DNA of 64,000 nt, from assembly GCF_008386695.1 (NCBI RefSeq), contig NZ_VUOC01000004.1, positions 506,168 through 570,167 on the forward strand, given 5' to 3'. Both the position numbers and the translations under genes were made by a program. This DNA is from Chitinophaga agrisoli. GTDB taxonomy: Bacteria > Bacteroidota > Bacteroidia > Chitinophagales > Chitinophagaceae. The notes under the pieces are model-generated. The model made no database searches and was not told the DNA's origin. It was given only the letters and a program-made list of their open reading frames with translations. Positions 28,126 through 38,800 of the stretch are shown here, piece by piece (within the stretch, counting starts at the first letter, position 1; every line of letters begins with the position of its first letter).

Positions 28126-29216
28126 AACAGTTCCAGCTGCTGGCCGTTCGAGGGCGGTAAGATCTCTCCGAAATTGGATAAGCCGACGCCCAGCAGGCGG
28201 ATCTTCTTATCTTCCGGATCAGTGCCGAGGAGCAATTGTTTTGCGGTGGACAGGATGGTTTGCAGGTCATTGAACGGCTGCGGAAAAGACTGATTACGAG
28301 TGATCTGCCGGAAATCACTGTACTTTATTTTAAGCGTAACGGTGCGCCCTTTCAGATTATACTTTAACAGGCGCGTATGTACGATCTGCGCGATCTTATC
28401 CAGCGCTTCATTCATTTCATCGATGGTGGTAAGATCATAGGCGAAGGTATCTTCTGCGCTCATGGATTTTGTTTCGCGGTGGGGCTCCACGGGGCGGTCG
28501 TCCAGACCGCGCACAATGCGGTAATAAAAGCGGCCCGTTTTACCGAAGTGCTGTACCAGGTCTGACTCTGAGAGCTTTTTTAGATCTGCCCCCGTGTACA
28601 GGCCCATACGTTTCATCTTATCTGCCGTGACCTTACCTACGCCATGGAATTTTTCCACGGCCAGTTTTTCCATAAAAGCCTCCACGCCGGATGGGCCAAT
28701 GAAGGTGAGGCCGTCCGGTTTCTGGAGATCTGAAGCGATCTTGGCTACGAACTTATTGACAGACACGCCCGCGGAAGCGGTGAGCTGTAATTCGTCCTTA
28801 ATGGCCTGTTTGATCAATTTGGCGATCTCGATGGCGGAGCCTATCTGTAGTTTGTCTTCTGTAACATCCAGGTAGGCCTCATCGAGGGATAACGGCTCTA
28901 TGAGATCCGTGTAACGATGGAAGATCTCGCGGATATGGCGGGAGACCTCTTTATATACATCGAACCGGGGGCGTACAAAAATGGCTTCCGGACATAACTG
29001 CTGCGCTTTTTTGGAAGGCATGGCGGAACGCACCCCAAATTTGCGTGCCTCATAACTGGCGGTGGCCACTACCCCGCCCCGCCCTTCTGGTGAGCCGCCT
29101 ACTACAATGGCTTTGCCGCGCAGCTCGGGAAAGTCCCGTTGCTCTATAGATGCGTAAAAAGCATCCATATCGATGTGGATGATCTTACGCAGCGGTGGTG
29201 GAGTGGTGGTTTGCAT
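28122..29216 (-). CDS. dinB: DNA polymerase IV (Y-family)
   Basis: 364 residues from the ATG at 29216 (the frame extends to 29261 without family-like sequence). The catalytic palm motifs are clear: IIHIDMDAFYASIEQRD, the SLDEAYLDVT acidic pair, and the HhH-bearing thumb (FHGVGKVTADKMKRMG). The little finger follows and the end, GQQLELF, is a canonical beta-clamp-binding peptide. The enzyme does error-prone translesion synthesis. No SOS box could be identified. Confidence 0.95.
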   Translation of the reverse strand: MQTTTPPPLRKIIHIDMDAFYASIEQRDFPELRGKAIVVGGSPEGRGGVVATASYEARKFGVRSAMPSKKAQQLCPEAIFVRPRFDVYKEVSRHIREIFHRYTDLIEPLSLDEAYLDVTEDKLQIGSAIEIAKLIKQAIKDELQLTASAGVSVNKFVAKIASDLQKPDGLTFIGPSGVEAFMEKLAVEKFHGVGKVTADKMKRMGLYTGADLKKLSESDLVQHFGKTGRFYYRIVRGLDDRPVEPHRETKSMSAEDTFAYDLTTIDEMNEALDKIAQIVHTRLLKYNLKGRTVTLKIKYSDFRQITRNQSFPQPFNDLQTILSTAKQLLLGTDPEDKKIRLLGVGLSNFGEILPPSNGQQLELF

Positions 29217-29257
29217 GACGGTTTGGCGGTACAAAGATAAGGGAAGACCGGTACCCA

Positions 29258-29686
29258 TCACAGGCCCATCAACCGGGGCAAGGCTGGATTGATCCTGTAT
29301 AGCTTTTTCAGCTTGTTCTCATCAAAGGCATATAACCTATCATCGATAAATAGTTTTTTGTATGGGGTAACCCAAATATAACCCGCTAGCTTTCCTTTCC
29401 GGAAAAACTCAATACCCAGCCTGATATCCAGATAGTTAGCAGATAATTTTTGCAGGAATTAATCCTTTATTCCGTTTTGAAACAGGGCATAGGCTGCATC
29501 TGCATTGGCACTATCCAGCACAATTATGGTGTCTGCCTGGTTCCGTACCAGGTCTCTTGTTATACGAACGGTGAATGTTGCCTTCATATGGAGGGGAAAG
29601 ACCCTTGCACTATCAAAATCCTGTGCAATGGCCTTGTAACCAGCCCAAAGGATCAGTATTACTGTAAATATGATAAACCTGTTCAT
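29258..29686 (-). pseudogene. Exported small protein gene interrupted by an in-frame TAA
   Basis: A 75-residue frame with a signal peptide (MNRFIIFTVILILWAGYKAI, then AQ) ends at a TAA (29461-29459). The same frame then stays open for 66 more codons, with protein-like sequence (FLQKLSANYLDIRLGIEFF, GYIWVTPYKKLFIDD, YAFDENKLKKLYRI) up to a TGA at 29258. The whole reads as a 142-codon gene cut by one nonsense codon. A GAA/CAA/AAA to TAA change, a sequencing error or an unusual read-through could explain it. No family is recognised. Confidence 0.6.
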
Positions 29687-29874
29687 ATTATATCCCCGTT
29701 AGTGTTTTTGCGTTTGATCCTCCGTTTATAACGTACAAATATAAACAGGAACAACCTGGCATCCCCCAAAATGCAAGGCCCAATTGCACTGCGATACACT
29801 GATGCACCGCGGCGCAATTGGGCCTTTGATATCTAACAGGATAACCTATTTACATTACATTATTGTCCCCGGGT

Positions 29875-32193
29875 TTACTGTTTAACCAGCTTTTGCTGCG
29901 ATAAGCGCTGGTTACGGACCATCAGCTCCAGCACATAAATGCCGGGGGCTAAAGCCGCCGGCGCCTTTATATTCATTGTATTGGCGCCAGCATTCAATTT
30001 TTCCCGGGTTGTAAGCACTGTTCTGCCATTTATATCAACCAGCCTTACCTGTACCTGTTCCGCTGTTTTTAACTGTACCTGCAGGTTCAGGTCTTCATGG
30101 AACGGGTTGGGGCGTACGCGAACGCTTCCCATGGGGCTGAGCTGTACGGTATCAGAGTAGGTAATCTGACCGCTTTTTTGCACCACTTTCAAGCGGTAGT
30201 TGCTTAAACCGGTAAGCGGGTTGGACTTGTCAATCAGCTGATGTTTAGGGAGCTTAGTTATACCGGAGTTTACCCTGGCTACCGGGTTAAACTGGCTGCT
30301 GTTACCGGCGGCGTATTCCACTTCATAATGGTCGATATTATCTTCTTTTTCCACAGACCATTGCAATAGCGGCTGGTTGTTGCTGAGGGTACCGGTGAAC
30401 ATAGGCGTACAACCACAGATCACGCCATCGGAGAAAAAGCAGTTGGATTCTATGCCGTTCTGAGCCGGCATATTGGCCGGCAAGGTTATTATGGCGCCAT
30501 CTATACCGGGGTAGATAACCTGCGGATAATTGCAGACAGGTTTTAGCGGGTCTGTTGTTACCTGGAATTTTATCACCACATTATTGCCCGGTACAACCAT
30601 GCCGGTCGTCGCCCCGGTGGAATTGACCAGCCGGCCGCCTGTAACGGTAAAAGGCATTTTACCGTTTACGTCCGCCACGGGAACACCATTCATGGTGGTG
30701 GAATTGGCAAGATAATGGGCAAATCCGGGAATGGTATCAAACACTTTTACGTTGGTGGCACTCATATTGCCGATGTTGCCCACTTCAATGGAGTACTCCA
30801 CAGTATCGCCGGCGAGGACAAAGAGATGTCCGCTTTTATTCAGATAAGACTGGTTGGCTGTCATTAAATGCGCCAGTACAGGAATGTTAACACTGGCGAA
30901 ATCACTATTTATATAGCCGGAGGCGCCCACAAGCGTAGCCGTCATGGTAACCAGGTTAGCGGTAAATATGCTGGAAGGCGCGACGCCTGATGATGGCGGA
31001 AAGTTACCACCGATATACAACGTGCCATTATTATCCATTGCTGCCGATTTGATACCGGAAGCAGGCAGGTTGCTGATGGTGCCCATGTAAAGCGTTACCA
31101 GCGTAGCGGGGTTTATCCGGTACAGTTTACCAGAACCGGAAAGCAGATATAATTTTCCTTCGGAAGCGGCAAACAGATCCCCGCCGGTTTCCGCCAGTAC
31201 GTCGTTGGCGCCATTCGAAGGATCATTCACCAGGGGCCCCAGGTTGAGAATGTTTGGAGCGCCGGAGCTGGTGATGCTAAATTGTGTCAAATCCTGGCCA
31301 TTATCTGTAAGCGCGTAAAAGAATCCATTAGATGCCGCCGTCATCTTGTCAATAATGTAACCGGGACCACTCAGATCCGGTTCTACCTGAAACCCGCTAT
31401 ATGTTTGTGCATTGGGATTATTATTGGTTGGAAAGTAAATAAAATTGAGATCGCCGCCCACAGGGACCTGATATCTGTTAATAAAATAGAGCCGCTGCCC
31501 GGTGATGTCCATAGCGATGGCGCGTGTATCACTTAATAGGGAGCCACTTTGATATTGTACCCCGGTAAGCGCATCAAAACAAGGGTTTGCACGGCCATTA
31601 TACAAGAACGTTCCAAACTGGTCCCTGAGAACATAATAAGTCGAATCGTCGGGCTGCTCATCAGTGACCTGATAAATTATGCCGGCCTTAGGCCCGCCAT
31701 CAATATGGCTGGATGCTCCCGTGGCATTTTGAACAATATTATTTACGCCCTGGGTTCCCCTTAGTGTGGCGTAATCCGTTATAAACCCTGCGCTGGCGCT
31801 TACCTGCGCATTGAAATCTATTGTTGTAGTTGCGCCGGCAGCAAGACTACCAGTGCCTATTAATGTTCCCGCAGGGTTGGAAAAGCGCATTTTGCCACTG
31901 GCATCCGGTACCGGAACGTTGTTTACCCTGGTAGTGCCTAACTGGTAGGTGACGCCTGCCGGGATAGCATTGTATAATTTAACGTTCGTGAGTGTTGTGC
32001 TTCCAGTGTTTTTGGCCGTAATAGTAAACTTCAGGATGTTGTTAACCCCGGGGTTATCGGCGCTTCCCCCGGCTGTGGTGTTTGTACGGGTGATGGTTAA
32101 CGAGGCTTGCTGAGCGCGCAGCGCGGTGCTGGCGCTTGCCAGAAATAACAATAGGACCAAAAAGGGTTTGATAGGATAAAATTTTTTGTACAT
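29875..32193 (-). CDS. DUF11-repeat surface protein with T9SS sorting domain
   Basis: 772 residues. A signal peptide precedes a DUF11 domain (about 30-160; LKFTITAKNTGSTTLTNVKL, IPAGVTY). A central beta-propeller-like segment follows (about 170-445; repeats of RLYFINRY, FYALTDNG, KLYLLSGSGKLYRI, TLYIGGNF), then a second DUF11 domain (about 460-560; VEYSIEVGNIGNMSATNVKV). The C-terminus is a type IX secretion sorting domain (RVRPNPFHEDL, then GIYVLEL). It should be an exported adhesin-like protein; no catalytic motif is seen. Confidence 0.85.
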   Translation of the reverse strand: MYKKFYPIKPFLVLLLFLASASTALRAQQASLTITRTNTTAGGSADNPGVNNILKFTITAKNTGSTTLTNVKLYNAIPAGVTYQLGTTRVNNVPVPDASGKMRFSNPAGTLIGTGSLAAGATTTIDFNAQVSASAGFITDYATLRGTQGVNNIVQNATGASSHIDGGPKAGIIYQVTDEQPDDSTYYVLRDQFGTFLYNGRANPCFDALTGVQYQSGSLLSDTRAIAMDITGQRLYFINRYQVPVGGDLNFIYFPTNNNPNAQTYSGFQVEPDLSGPGYIIDKMTAASNGFFYALTDNGQDLTQFSITSSGAPNILNLGPLVNDPSNGANDVLAETGGDLFAASEGKLYLLSGSGKLYRINPATLVTLYMGTISNLPASGIKSAAMDNNGTLYIGGNFPPSSGVAPSSIFTANLVTMTATLVGASGYINSDFASVNIPVLAHLMTANQSYLNKSGHLFVLAGDTVEYSIEVGNIGNMSATNVKVFDTIPGFAHYLANSTTMNGVPVADVNGKMPFTVTGGRLVNSTGATTGMVVPGNNVVIKFQVTTDPLKPVCNYPQVIYPGIDGAIITLPANMPAQNGIESNCFFSDGVICGCTPMFTGTLSNNQPLLQWSVEKEDNIDHYEVEYAAGNSSQFNPVARVNSGITKLPKHQLIDKSNPLTGLSNYRLKVVQKSGQITYSDTVQLSPMGSVRVRPNPFHEDLNLQVQLKTAEQVQVRLVDINGRTVLTTREKLNAGANTMNIKAPAALAPGIYVLELMVRNQRLSQQKLVKQ

Positions 32194-32507
32194 AAAAAAG
32201 GATTATGGGTGAATGAATAAACTGTCAAACAGGAAGATATGCAGCTAATACTGCTGGCAAGGTTCACGGGTTGAACATATACTGGTTTTTCATTTACGGG
32301 CTTGTGCTGAAGGAGATGGAGCTGCGCTTAACCGGTTATTTAGAGGATACAATTCAGGGCTTCATCTTATCTCATAGGCAGGGCCACACGTATTATTTAT
32401 TTACAATATAAAGCTACATAAATTTCTGATCCGCGGAGAGAAATTTTGGTAGGTGACTGTCAGGAGATTAGAGGTGGATAAGCTTTTTTGAATAGTTTAG
32501 TTTTTGA
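32194..32507. other. Intergenic stretch without a gene
   Basis: These 314 bases are more A+T-rich than the flanking genes. No frame with protein-like sequence and no clear TTTG/TAnnTTTG promoter was found. It probably carries the upstream region of the DUF11 gene and the degraded 5' part of the TIR-like remnant. Confidence 0.4.
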
Positions 32508-32826
32508 ATGGCGGTAGCTTTTTTATTTCCGGTTGGTAGCTATAACAAAACGACGGAACGTTCGTCCATCGACTTCTCCACTATGATGAACTACGCCATC
32601 CAGGACTCCGATAAGGTGGTGGTTGTGCTATCCCGGGCCTATAAACGGAAGGCGGAGGAGAATAAAGGCGGCGTAGGCGTAGAGTATAACCTGATCCTGG
32701 GTGATATTGATAAACATACGAACAAATATTGACTCGCCGGAAGGTGGGGAAACGGCGTATATTTTAATAGATGAGGGTTATCTGCAAAAGCAGCTGGCGG
32801 AGTTGAGGAAATTATTGTCTATATAA
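32508..32826 (+). pseudogene. Remnant of a TIR/SEFIR-domain protein
   Basis: The first frame (32508-32732) carries DSDKVVVVLSRAYKRKAEE and GGVGVEYNLILGDI, matching the strand and glutamate-bearing helix of SEFIR/TIR domains of bacterial conflict proteins. After a frame change the sequence resumes as SPEGGETAYILIDEGYLQKQ and LAELRKLLSI to a TAA at 32824-32826. Neither part contains a complete domain. I read this as a decayed immune-type gene. The A+T-rich setting fits foreign or decaying DNA. Confidence 0.5.
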
Positions 32827-33087
32827 GGGCTGGCAACAACAGTTCCCCCTTACGTGTGATAGGCGGTTTACATTAATTTGTTTTTTTTGCACTATTATTA
32901 CTGTAATTATTGGGACTAACCATTGATCTGTACCGAAATCAGACCTATATTATGTGAACGATCCCGTGAAGCTTCTGGTACGCATCACCCCCGTCTTTCT
33001 TGAAAACCCCTGCGCGGGCTGGTGATCTGTCACGGCCGGCAATAAAACGTTCAAAATACCAATACCTGTTTTACAAATCCCGTATTT

Positions 33088-33888
33088 ATGAAAAGAGCAC
33101 TCTTATTCTTTTTTGTGGCATTTAATTTCCTGTACGTAAAGACCTTTGGCCAGATCGTGGATATCGATTACCGGGCGGCCTATAAACGGGCGGCGTTGGT
33201 AAATCCCCAGAAGGATTACAAAGAAGCAGATGTGCAGGTCCTAAAAAACGGCTTCGTGGACTTTCTTACCGATGGTAATATCCTGGCATCTGCACGCTTA
33301 CTGCGCATCAACATTGGCGAGCGGGATAAATTCTACCTGCCCCTGTTCATTTACACCGGCGCCTCCGGGAATGCGTTTGGCAGCGACAAATTAAATGAGA
33401 CCACCGTTTCTAATTTATTAAACCCCATTGGCGGTACTGTAAACCTATCGTTTAGCGGGTTGCAGTTAATCATTCCATCCACCACGGTCACAAGACTTGA
33501 GTTTGCCTACCAGGCAGGCGGGCGGTTGATCAACGGGAAAGACAGCATTACGGGTGAAAACCTCCATTTCTTTAATGGGATGATCAATGCCGGCCTTTCT
33601 TTCCAAACCGGCGCCTGGACGCCTGACGACCCCGAAAATATGGGCATCTTCTACGCACAGGCAAAGTTTGTAGCCGCCATTTCATCACAGGGGGAATATG
33701 AGCGCATGTTTGGGAAGGGTTTGATCGACAATGGCTATCTATTGGGTTATGCCATTGATGCGGGAATAGAAATAAACCGGGTTATCAGCGCAAAACTGGG
33801 CGTTTATCAGTATACAAATCACGGCAATATTGAATTATTAAAATCGCCGGTGGTAAAGTTCTCACTGGATTATACCCTGCGTAAATAA
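33088..33888 (+). CDS. Exported beta-barrel-like protein of unknown function
   Basis: 266 residues with a signal peptide (about 1-21, cleavage near TFGQ). The mature part alternates short polar and hydrophobic stretches (GGTVNLSFSGLQLII, TRLEFAYQAGGRLI, NGMINAGLSFQTG, AKLGVYQYTNHG) and ends SLDYTLRK, suggesting outer-membrane beta-strands. I do not recognise a family. It leads a three-gene cluster with an astacin lipoprotein and a deamidase, 31 bases upstream of the former, so it may help display or export them. Confidence 0.65.
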   Translation: MKRALLFFFVAFNFLYVKTFGQIVDIDYRAAYKRAALVNPQKDYKEADVQVLKNGFVDFLTDGNILASARLLRINIGERDKFYLPLFIYTGASGNAFGSDKLNETTVSNLLNPIGGTVNLSFSGLQLIIPSTTVTRLEFAYQAGGRLINGKDSITGENLHFFNGMINAGLSFQTGAWTPDDPENMGIFYAQAKFVAAISSQGEYERMFGKGLIDNGYLLGYAIDAGIEINRVISAKLGVYQYTNHGNIELLKSPVVKFSLDYTLRK

Positions 33889-33919
33889 CAGATAGCTCAT
33901 TCACCTCAAAACATTGGTT

Positions 33920-34726
33920 ATGAAACGGCTTACTTTACTTGCGCTGGCGCTGACCGCTTTTGCGGCCTGCGGACAGCATGATACCTATTATGGCGAGAAC
34001 GGGGAACCATGCCTGGATACCGGCACTGTACAACTGCTGCTGCCATCCGGCGCTCCTATTGAAACCTCCGCCTGTCTTTGCACAGACAGCCTTATACTTA
34101 TGGAAGGCGATATTGTGCTGCCAGAAGATGCTGCCCTCCCTCCGCTACGTGGCACTATCACTATTGGCAGGCTTTGGGCAGATGGGGTGGTACCCTATCA
34201 GCTATCAGCGGAGCTGCCCAACCGCATTAAAACAAATATACAGGAAGCCATCGCCCACTGGCAGGAGAAAACAAAGATCCGTTTTGTGCCTTATGATAGT
34301 AAAAGGGATGCGGACTATATTGTTTTTATTAAACACGCTTCTGCCACCACCGGCGCTTCCAATGTGGGTAATTACCATGGAAAACAATATATCCGCCTTG
34401 GCTCCCAAACGTCAAGGGCCGTTGCCATCCACGAGATAGGTCATAGCCTGGGGCTGTTTCACGAGCAAAGCAGGCCAGACCGTGACCAGTATGTTACGAT
34501 CAAGTGGGACAATATCCGGGTAAAACACCAGGGCAATTTCAAGATAAAGGGGGAAGCAGTTGGACCTTATGATTTTCACTCCCGTATGCATTATCCCCCC
34601 ACCACCTTTGCGCGGAACCGTAATAAACCCACCATCGTTCCCAAAGATCCCGCCAACCAGATCGAAAATGACGGCTGGCTGAGCCCAGGGGATATACAGG
34701 CAGTGAACACCCTTTATCATTTCTAA
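33920..34726 (+). CDS. Astacin-family (M12A) zinc metalloprotease lipoprotein
   Basis: 268 residues from the ATG at 33920 (an upstream TTG at 33914 is less likely). A lipoprotein signal ends in FAACGQ. The catalytic core is unmistakable: HEIGHSLGLFHEQSRPDRD gives the zinc histidines and catalytic glutamate of astacins, and SRMHYPP supplies the Met-turn. Astacins cleave extracellular proteins; this one should be tethered to the periplasmic or outer face. The gene stands 12 bases before a predicted protein deamidase, suggesting a joint attack on proteins. Confidence 0.92.
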   Translation: MKRLTLLALALTAFAACGQHDTYYGENGEPCLDTGTVQLLLPSGAPIETSACLCTDSLILMEGDIVLPEDAALPPLRGTITIGRLWADGVVPYQLSAELPNRIKTNIQEAIAHWQEKTKIRFVPYDSKRDADYIVFIKHASATTGASNVGNYHGKQYIRLGSQTSRAVAIHEIGHSLGLFHEQSRPDRDQYVTIKWDNIRVKHQGNFKIKGEAVGPYDFHSRMHYPPTTFARNRNKPTIVPKDPANQIENDGWLSPGDIQAVNTLYHF

Positions 34727-34738
34727 AAATAACTATGT

Positions 34739-35680
34739 ATGAAGCAGATCATATTGACCGCCGCCTGCCTGCTGGCATTTGTTACCACGATCCTCAGCCA
34801 GGCCATAAAAAAGGATACGCTTTTCCCTTTTGAGCTGATCCCCCGCGACACCGCGTTTCCAACAGGGCGGCTATTGTTCAATGACTCCAATGAGGAATTC
34901 CTGCTACCCCGGCAAATTGACACCGCGATAATAAACGCTGCCATCCGGTCCAGGCAGCCATTGGTCATCGATTACCATGAAACCGACAATTCAATACAAC
35001 GGATAAAGCCACTAGCTGTTCCGGGACAACAGCTATTTAAGTGGGTATACCCCCAGGCGGACTCCGTTGGTTTTAAATATGACAAAAAGAAAGCCTTCCA
35101 GCTGAATGAGAAAGTATTCGTGGATCTTTTTGCGCCACCACCTCCGGCGCTCCGCGATATTATCGGCATTGACAGTTTACCGCTATTGTTTAACCTGTTC
35201 ACCAGCCGGTCCTGTGAGATCATACAGACCTGCAACCGGGACAATCCGTGCATCACATTTGACTATAAAACAGATGGATGTTATGCAAGGGCGCATCTGA
35301 TGCGGAAAATAATGGCAGACTCTTTTCAGCTTGACTCCCGGAAGATATTTGTATATGGCGCTCTACGCGCTGTTAATACCGGCGCATGCGGCGGCAGTTG
35401 CGTAAAATGGGGCTACCATGTAGCGCCTATTATCAAAGCGGCCGATGCAACCGGGGCGGTTACCGAATGGGTGATGGACCCCTCGCTCTCGGCCCAGGCC
35501 CTCACAAAAGAGGCCTGGATGGCATTGCAGCAATCCAGGTGTTGCAATACCTGCAATGCCGGCACAGTAAGCAGGTCTGAAATTACAGATGGCGCGCAAT
35601 ATTTTCCCAATGGCACTAAAGATCCCAACTATGTAAAAACGCTGAAAACATTACGTGACTATTGCAGGAGATGTCATTGA
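34739..35680 (+). CDS. Protein glutaminase-like deamidase (secreted)
   Basis: 313 residues with a signal peptide (about 1-20). The catalytic triad region of the protein-glutaminase family is visible: DGCYARAHLM (C181), WGYHVAPII (H227) and EWVMDPSLS (D247). These enzymes convert protein-bound glutamine to glutamate; the best-known example comes from Chryseobacterium, also in Bacteroidota. A pro-region before the catalytic part (about 21-170) fits the zymogen form of the family, which needs proteolytic activation; the adjacent astacin is a possible activator. Extra cysteines (CCNTC) may form disulfides. Confidence 0.85.
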   Translation: MKQIILTAACLLAFVTTILSQAIKKDTLFPFELIPRDTAFPTGRLLFNDSNEEFLLPRQIDTAIINAAIRSRQPLVIDYHETDNSIQRIKPLAVPGQQLFKWVYPQADSVGFKYDKKKAFQLNEKVFVDLFAPPPPALRDIIGIDSLPLLFNLFTSRSCEIIQTCNRDNPCITFDYKTDGCYARAHLMRKIMADSFQLDSRKIFVYGALRAVNTGACGGSCVKWGYHVAPIIKAADATGAVTEWVMDPSLSAQALTKEAWMALQQSRCCNTCNAGTVSRSEITDGAQYFPNGTKDPNYVKTLKTLRDYCRRCH

Positions 35681-35715
35681 GCGGTGAAGGGGACTGGTTT
35701 TGGTTTGCAGGCGGT

Positions 35716-35749
35716 TTTGCCTATTATTCCCGCACAATCCCTATATTTG
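35716..35749 (+). promoter_or_regulatory. Candidate promoter of the amidase-caspase-SGNH gene
   Basis: TTTG (35716-35719), a 22-base spacer and TATATTTG (35742-35749) match TTTG/TAnnTTTG with slightly long spacing. The predicted leader before the ATG at 35863 is about 110 bases. This makes the gene its own transcription unit. Confidence 0.45.
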
Positions 35750-35862
35750 ACTACGCAAGCAAACCAGGCGCAGCAGACCAGACAATACATGAAGGACAAT
35801 AGCTAATCCCAATTTCAGCCACCACCCCATGTTTCATTCCGCTAAACCCCCAATTATCTCAT

Positions 35863-38800
35863 ATGCGTTACGATTCTCTACCGCAGCTGGAAGAGCGTTT
35901 CCGTACGGAAGCCGCCGCCTTCCTGAAGCCATTTGCATTGCCGGTACCCAATGAGCCCGGCCTTACGCTGAACGGCGTATTGTACAACCCGCCCAAACGG
36001 GATTATTTCTTTTCCGCGGAGCACCCCAAACAGCGGATCGTGCTGCATTTTACAGCGGGCAATACCCGCTCTGACATGATGAGCCTTACGCAGGATGGCC
36101 GGCATGTATCTGTACCATTTGTGATTGCCCGGGATGGCACTATCTACCAGCTCTTCCCTTCTGCCGCATGGTCTGGCCATCTGGGCGCCGGCGTGGGCAA
36201 CCAGGGCACGGGCAATGCGCAGGATAAAGCGTCCATTGGTATTGAGATCTCCAATTATGGTTACCTGGTACCACGGGATGGCAACCTGGAAACGGTGTAC
36301 TCCCGCGTTAAAAATACCAGTACCGGCGCGGTGAGCCCTCCGGACCCGTACTGTACCCTGGCGCAAAAGGAGGCATACCAGCAGATCACTACGCCTTTCC
36401 GGGACCAGACATTCTATGCGTCCTTTACGCCGGAGCAGCTGGAAAGCGTGATCATCCTGCTGCTGTTCCTGACCAATAAGTTCAATATTCCCCGGCAGTT
36501 CCTGCCGGAAGATAAACGCTATATCACCACTAATGATGTATTACAGTTTAAAGGCATTGTGTCGCATATCAATTACCGTAGTTCCGGTAAATGGGATATA
36601 GGCCCGGCCTTTGACTGGGCCGGCCTGATAGCCGGCGTACAGGCGCCGCAATTTGTGCCAAAAGCAGCCGGTACCCGTGGCCTGGTGATTCCTGCTCTGA
36701 GCAGCGAGGAGGAAATTAATGCGCTGTTCCCTGCGCAGAAGGGTTTTGTGAACGAGTTGGCGGAGGCCACCGATAATGAAGGATACGATCCAAACATGTT
36801 CGAAGATGCCCCCGTACACGACGAAGGCCATGGCGCTGGTAACGGCAAACTGCGCGCATTGCTGATAGGCATCAATGATTATGACAAGGTGAACCGGCTA
36901 ACCGGCTGTTTGCATGATGTAGAAGAGATGGAACGCTACCTGCGTGAGCGCAGCAGTTTTAGCCCGGCGGCGGAAGACATCCGGATACTCCGGAATGAGG
37001 AAGCCACCCGCGCCAATATCATCGAGGGCATCCACAGTTTCCTGGCGGAAGGCGCCCAGCCGGAAGATACGTTGATGCTCTATTATTCCGGCCACGGGGT
37101 ACAGGAGTTTGCGGACCCGCTTTGGGAAGAAGCGGATGATACGCTGGAGTGCCTGGTATGTTATGATGGCGGCGTAACGGACACCGCGGATTTCCTGCTG
37201 GCGGATAAAGAGCTGCGCTACTTGCTGCATGGGCTTTATGAACAAACCAAAGCGCATATCATCACCATATTTGACTGCTGCCACTCCGGCGATAATACCC
37301 GTGGCGAAATGATCAGCGCCGCATTTAATGGGGAGATGGTGCAAAGCCGCCGCGTGCCCTATATAGCGCCCCGGCGTAACTGGGAGCAGTTTGTATTTGC
37401 TGCACAGCTGCCGTATGCTGCTGTGCAAGGCAAAAAAACGGCGGAGTTCCTGCCGGAAGGCGCGCATGTGCAGATGGCCGCCTGTGAAGATGATCAGCTG
37501 TCCATAGAAATAAACCGGGCCGGCGTGTTTACCAAAACGCTGCTGGCCACGCTGGATGCCGTGAACAGTAATATCTCCTACTCCACCCTGCGCGACCGCA
37601 TCCGGCAATCTATGCGTTTTGCCTACGATCAAACGCCCCGGGTATATGCGGCTAAAAATGCGCCGGCCCTGCTGGCCAAAGGTTTTCTGAACCAGCCGGT
37701 AGACCAGCATACTTTTGTGTCTGAGATCACGTTTAACCAAACGGCCGGCTGGCAGCTGAATTTTGGCGCTATCCATGGCCTGCAGAAAGAGAGCACCGTA
37801 ACAATCGTAGACCGCCATGATGCGCAAAAGACCTATAAAGCCACGATCCGCGAGATCAATGTAGATTTTGCCAAAGTGGATGTGGAAGGCAGCGAACAAC
37901 CGGATACCACCGGCGCGCATAAAGCCGTGGTGAAGGGGATCATGAGCGGCGCGCTGCAACTGGAGCTTGATAACGTGAATGGCCATCCGAAAGATATGGA
38001 GCAGCTGGTAACCCTGCTGCAGACAGACGCGGATAACTACTATAGTTTTGCTTCCGGCGGACAGGATGGCCCTACCAACCGTGCGCCGGATTATACCCTG
38101 CATATCCGCGGGGGCGACGCCGTACTTACCCGCCCCGCAGATCCCTACCGCCCCATGTTCCGGCCCATTCCCCTGGTTACCGCGGATGATAATGAGCTGG
38201 TAGCAGCGGCGCTGCAGCAGGTATCCCGCTGGCATTTTATCAGGAACCTGCGCAATCCTGACCTACCGGCTGGTTTCCCCGTTAGCCCGCTGAACGTACA
38301 GGTGAACCAGGTAGCGCTGGATGGGACCAAACAACCTGCGACCATCAACAACGATACCGTAACGCTCAACTATGCGTATGATACGGAGCTCAAATTATGG
38401 GCTGGCCAGGTGGAGATCACCATCACCAATACCACCCAGCAGCCGCTGTTTGTGGCGGCCGTATTCCTGAGCAACCTGTTTGGCGCCACAACCGCTTTTT
38501 TAGCCGGCGATGGCGTGATGAAACTGGAGCCCGGTAAACCGGAAACGCTGCACCTGGATAACAGCACCTACCTGGAGCTGGAACTGGAGACCTATGTGCA
38601 GGAATATAACTGGCCGGATACCACTGAACATTTTAAATTTATAGTAAGCACGGAGCGTTTTAGCGCAGACGCGCTACAGCTGGACCTGATGGAGCCGCCG
38701 TATACCACGGATGATTTCTACCCCGCCGGCGAGCAGATGGAAGCAGACCGCGGTATTAAAGCCACCAGAGGCGGCCCCATACCGCTGAAAGGCTGGACCA

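Noticed and set aside
36898-38235. 445-codon open frame on the - strand
   Set aside because: It is antisense to the caspase domain, whose catalytic motifs are clear, and its own sequence shows no family features.
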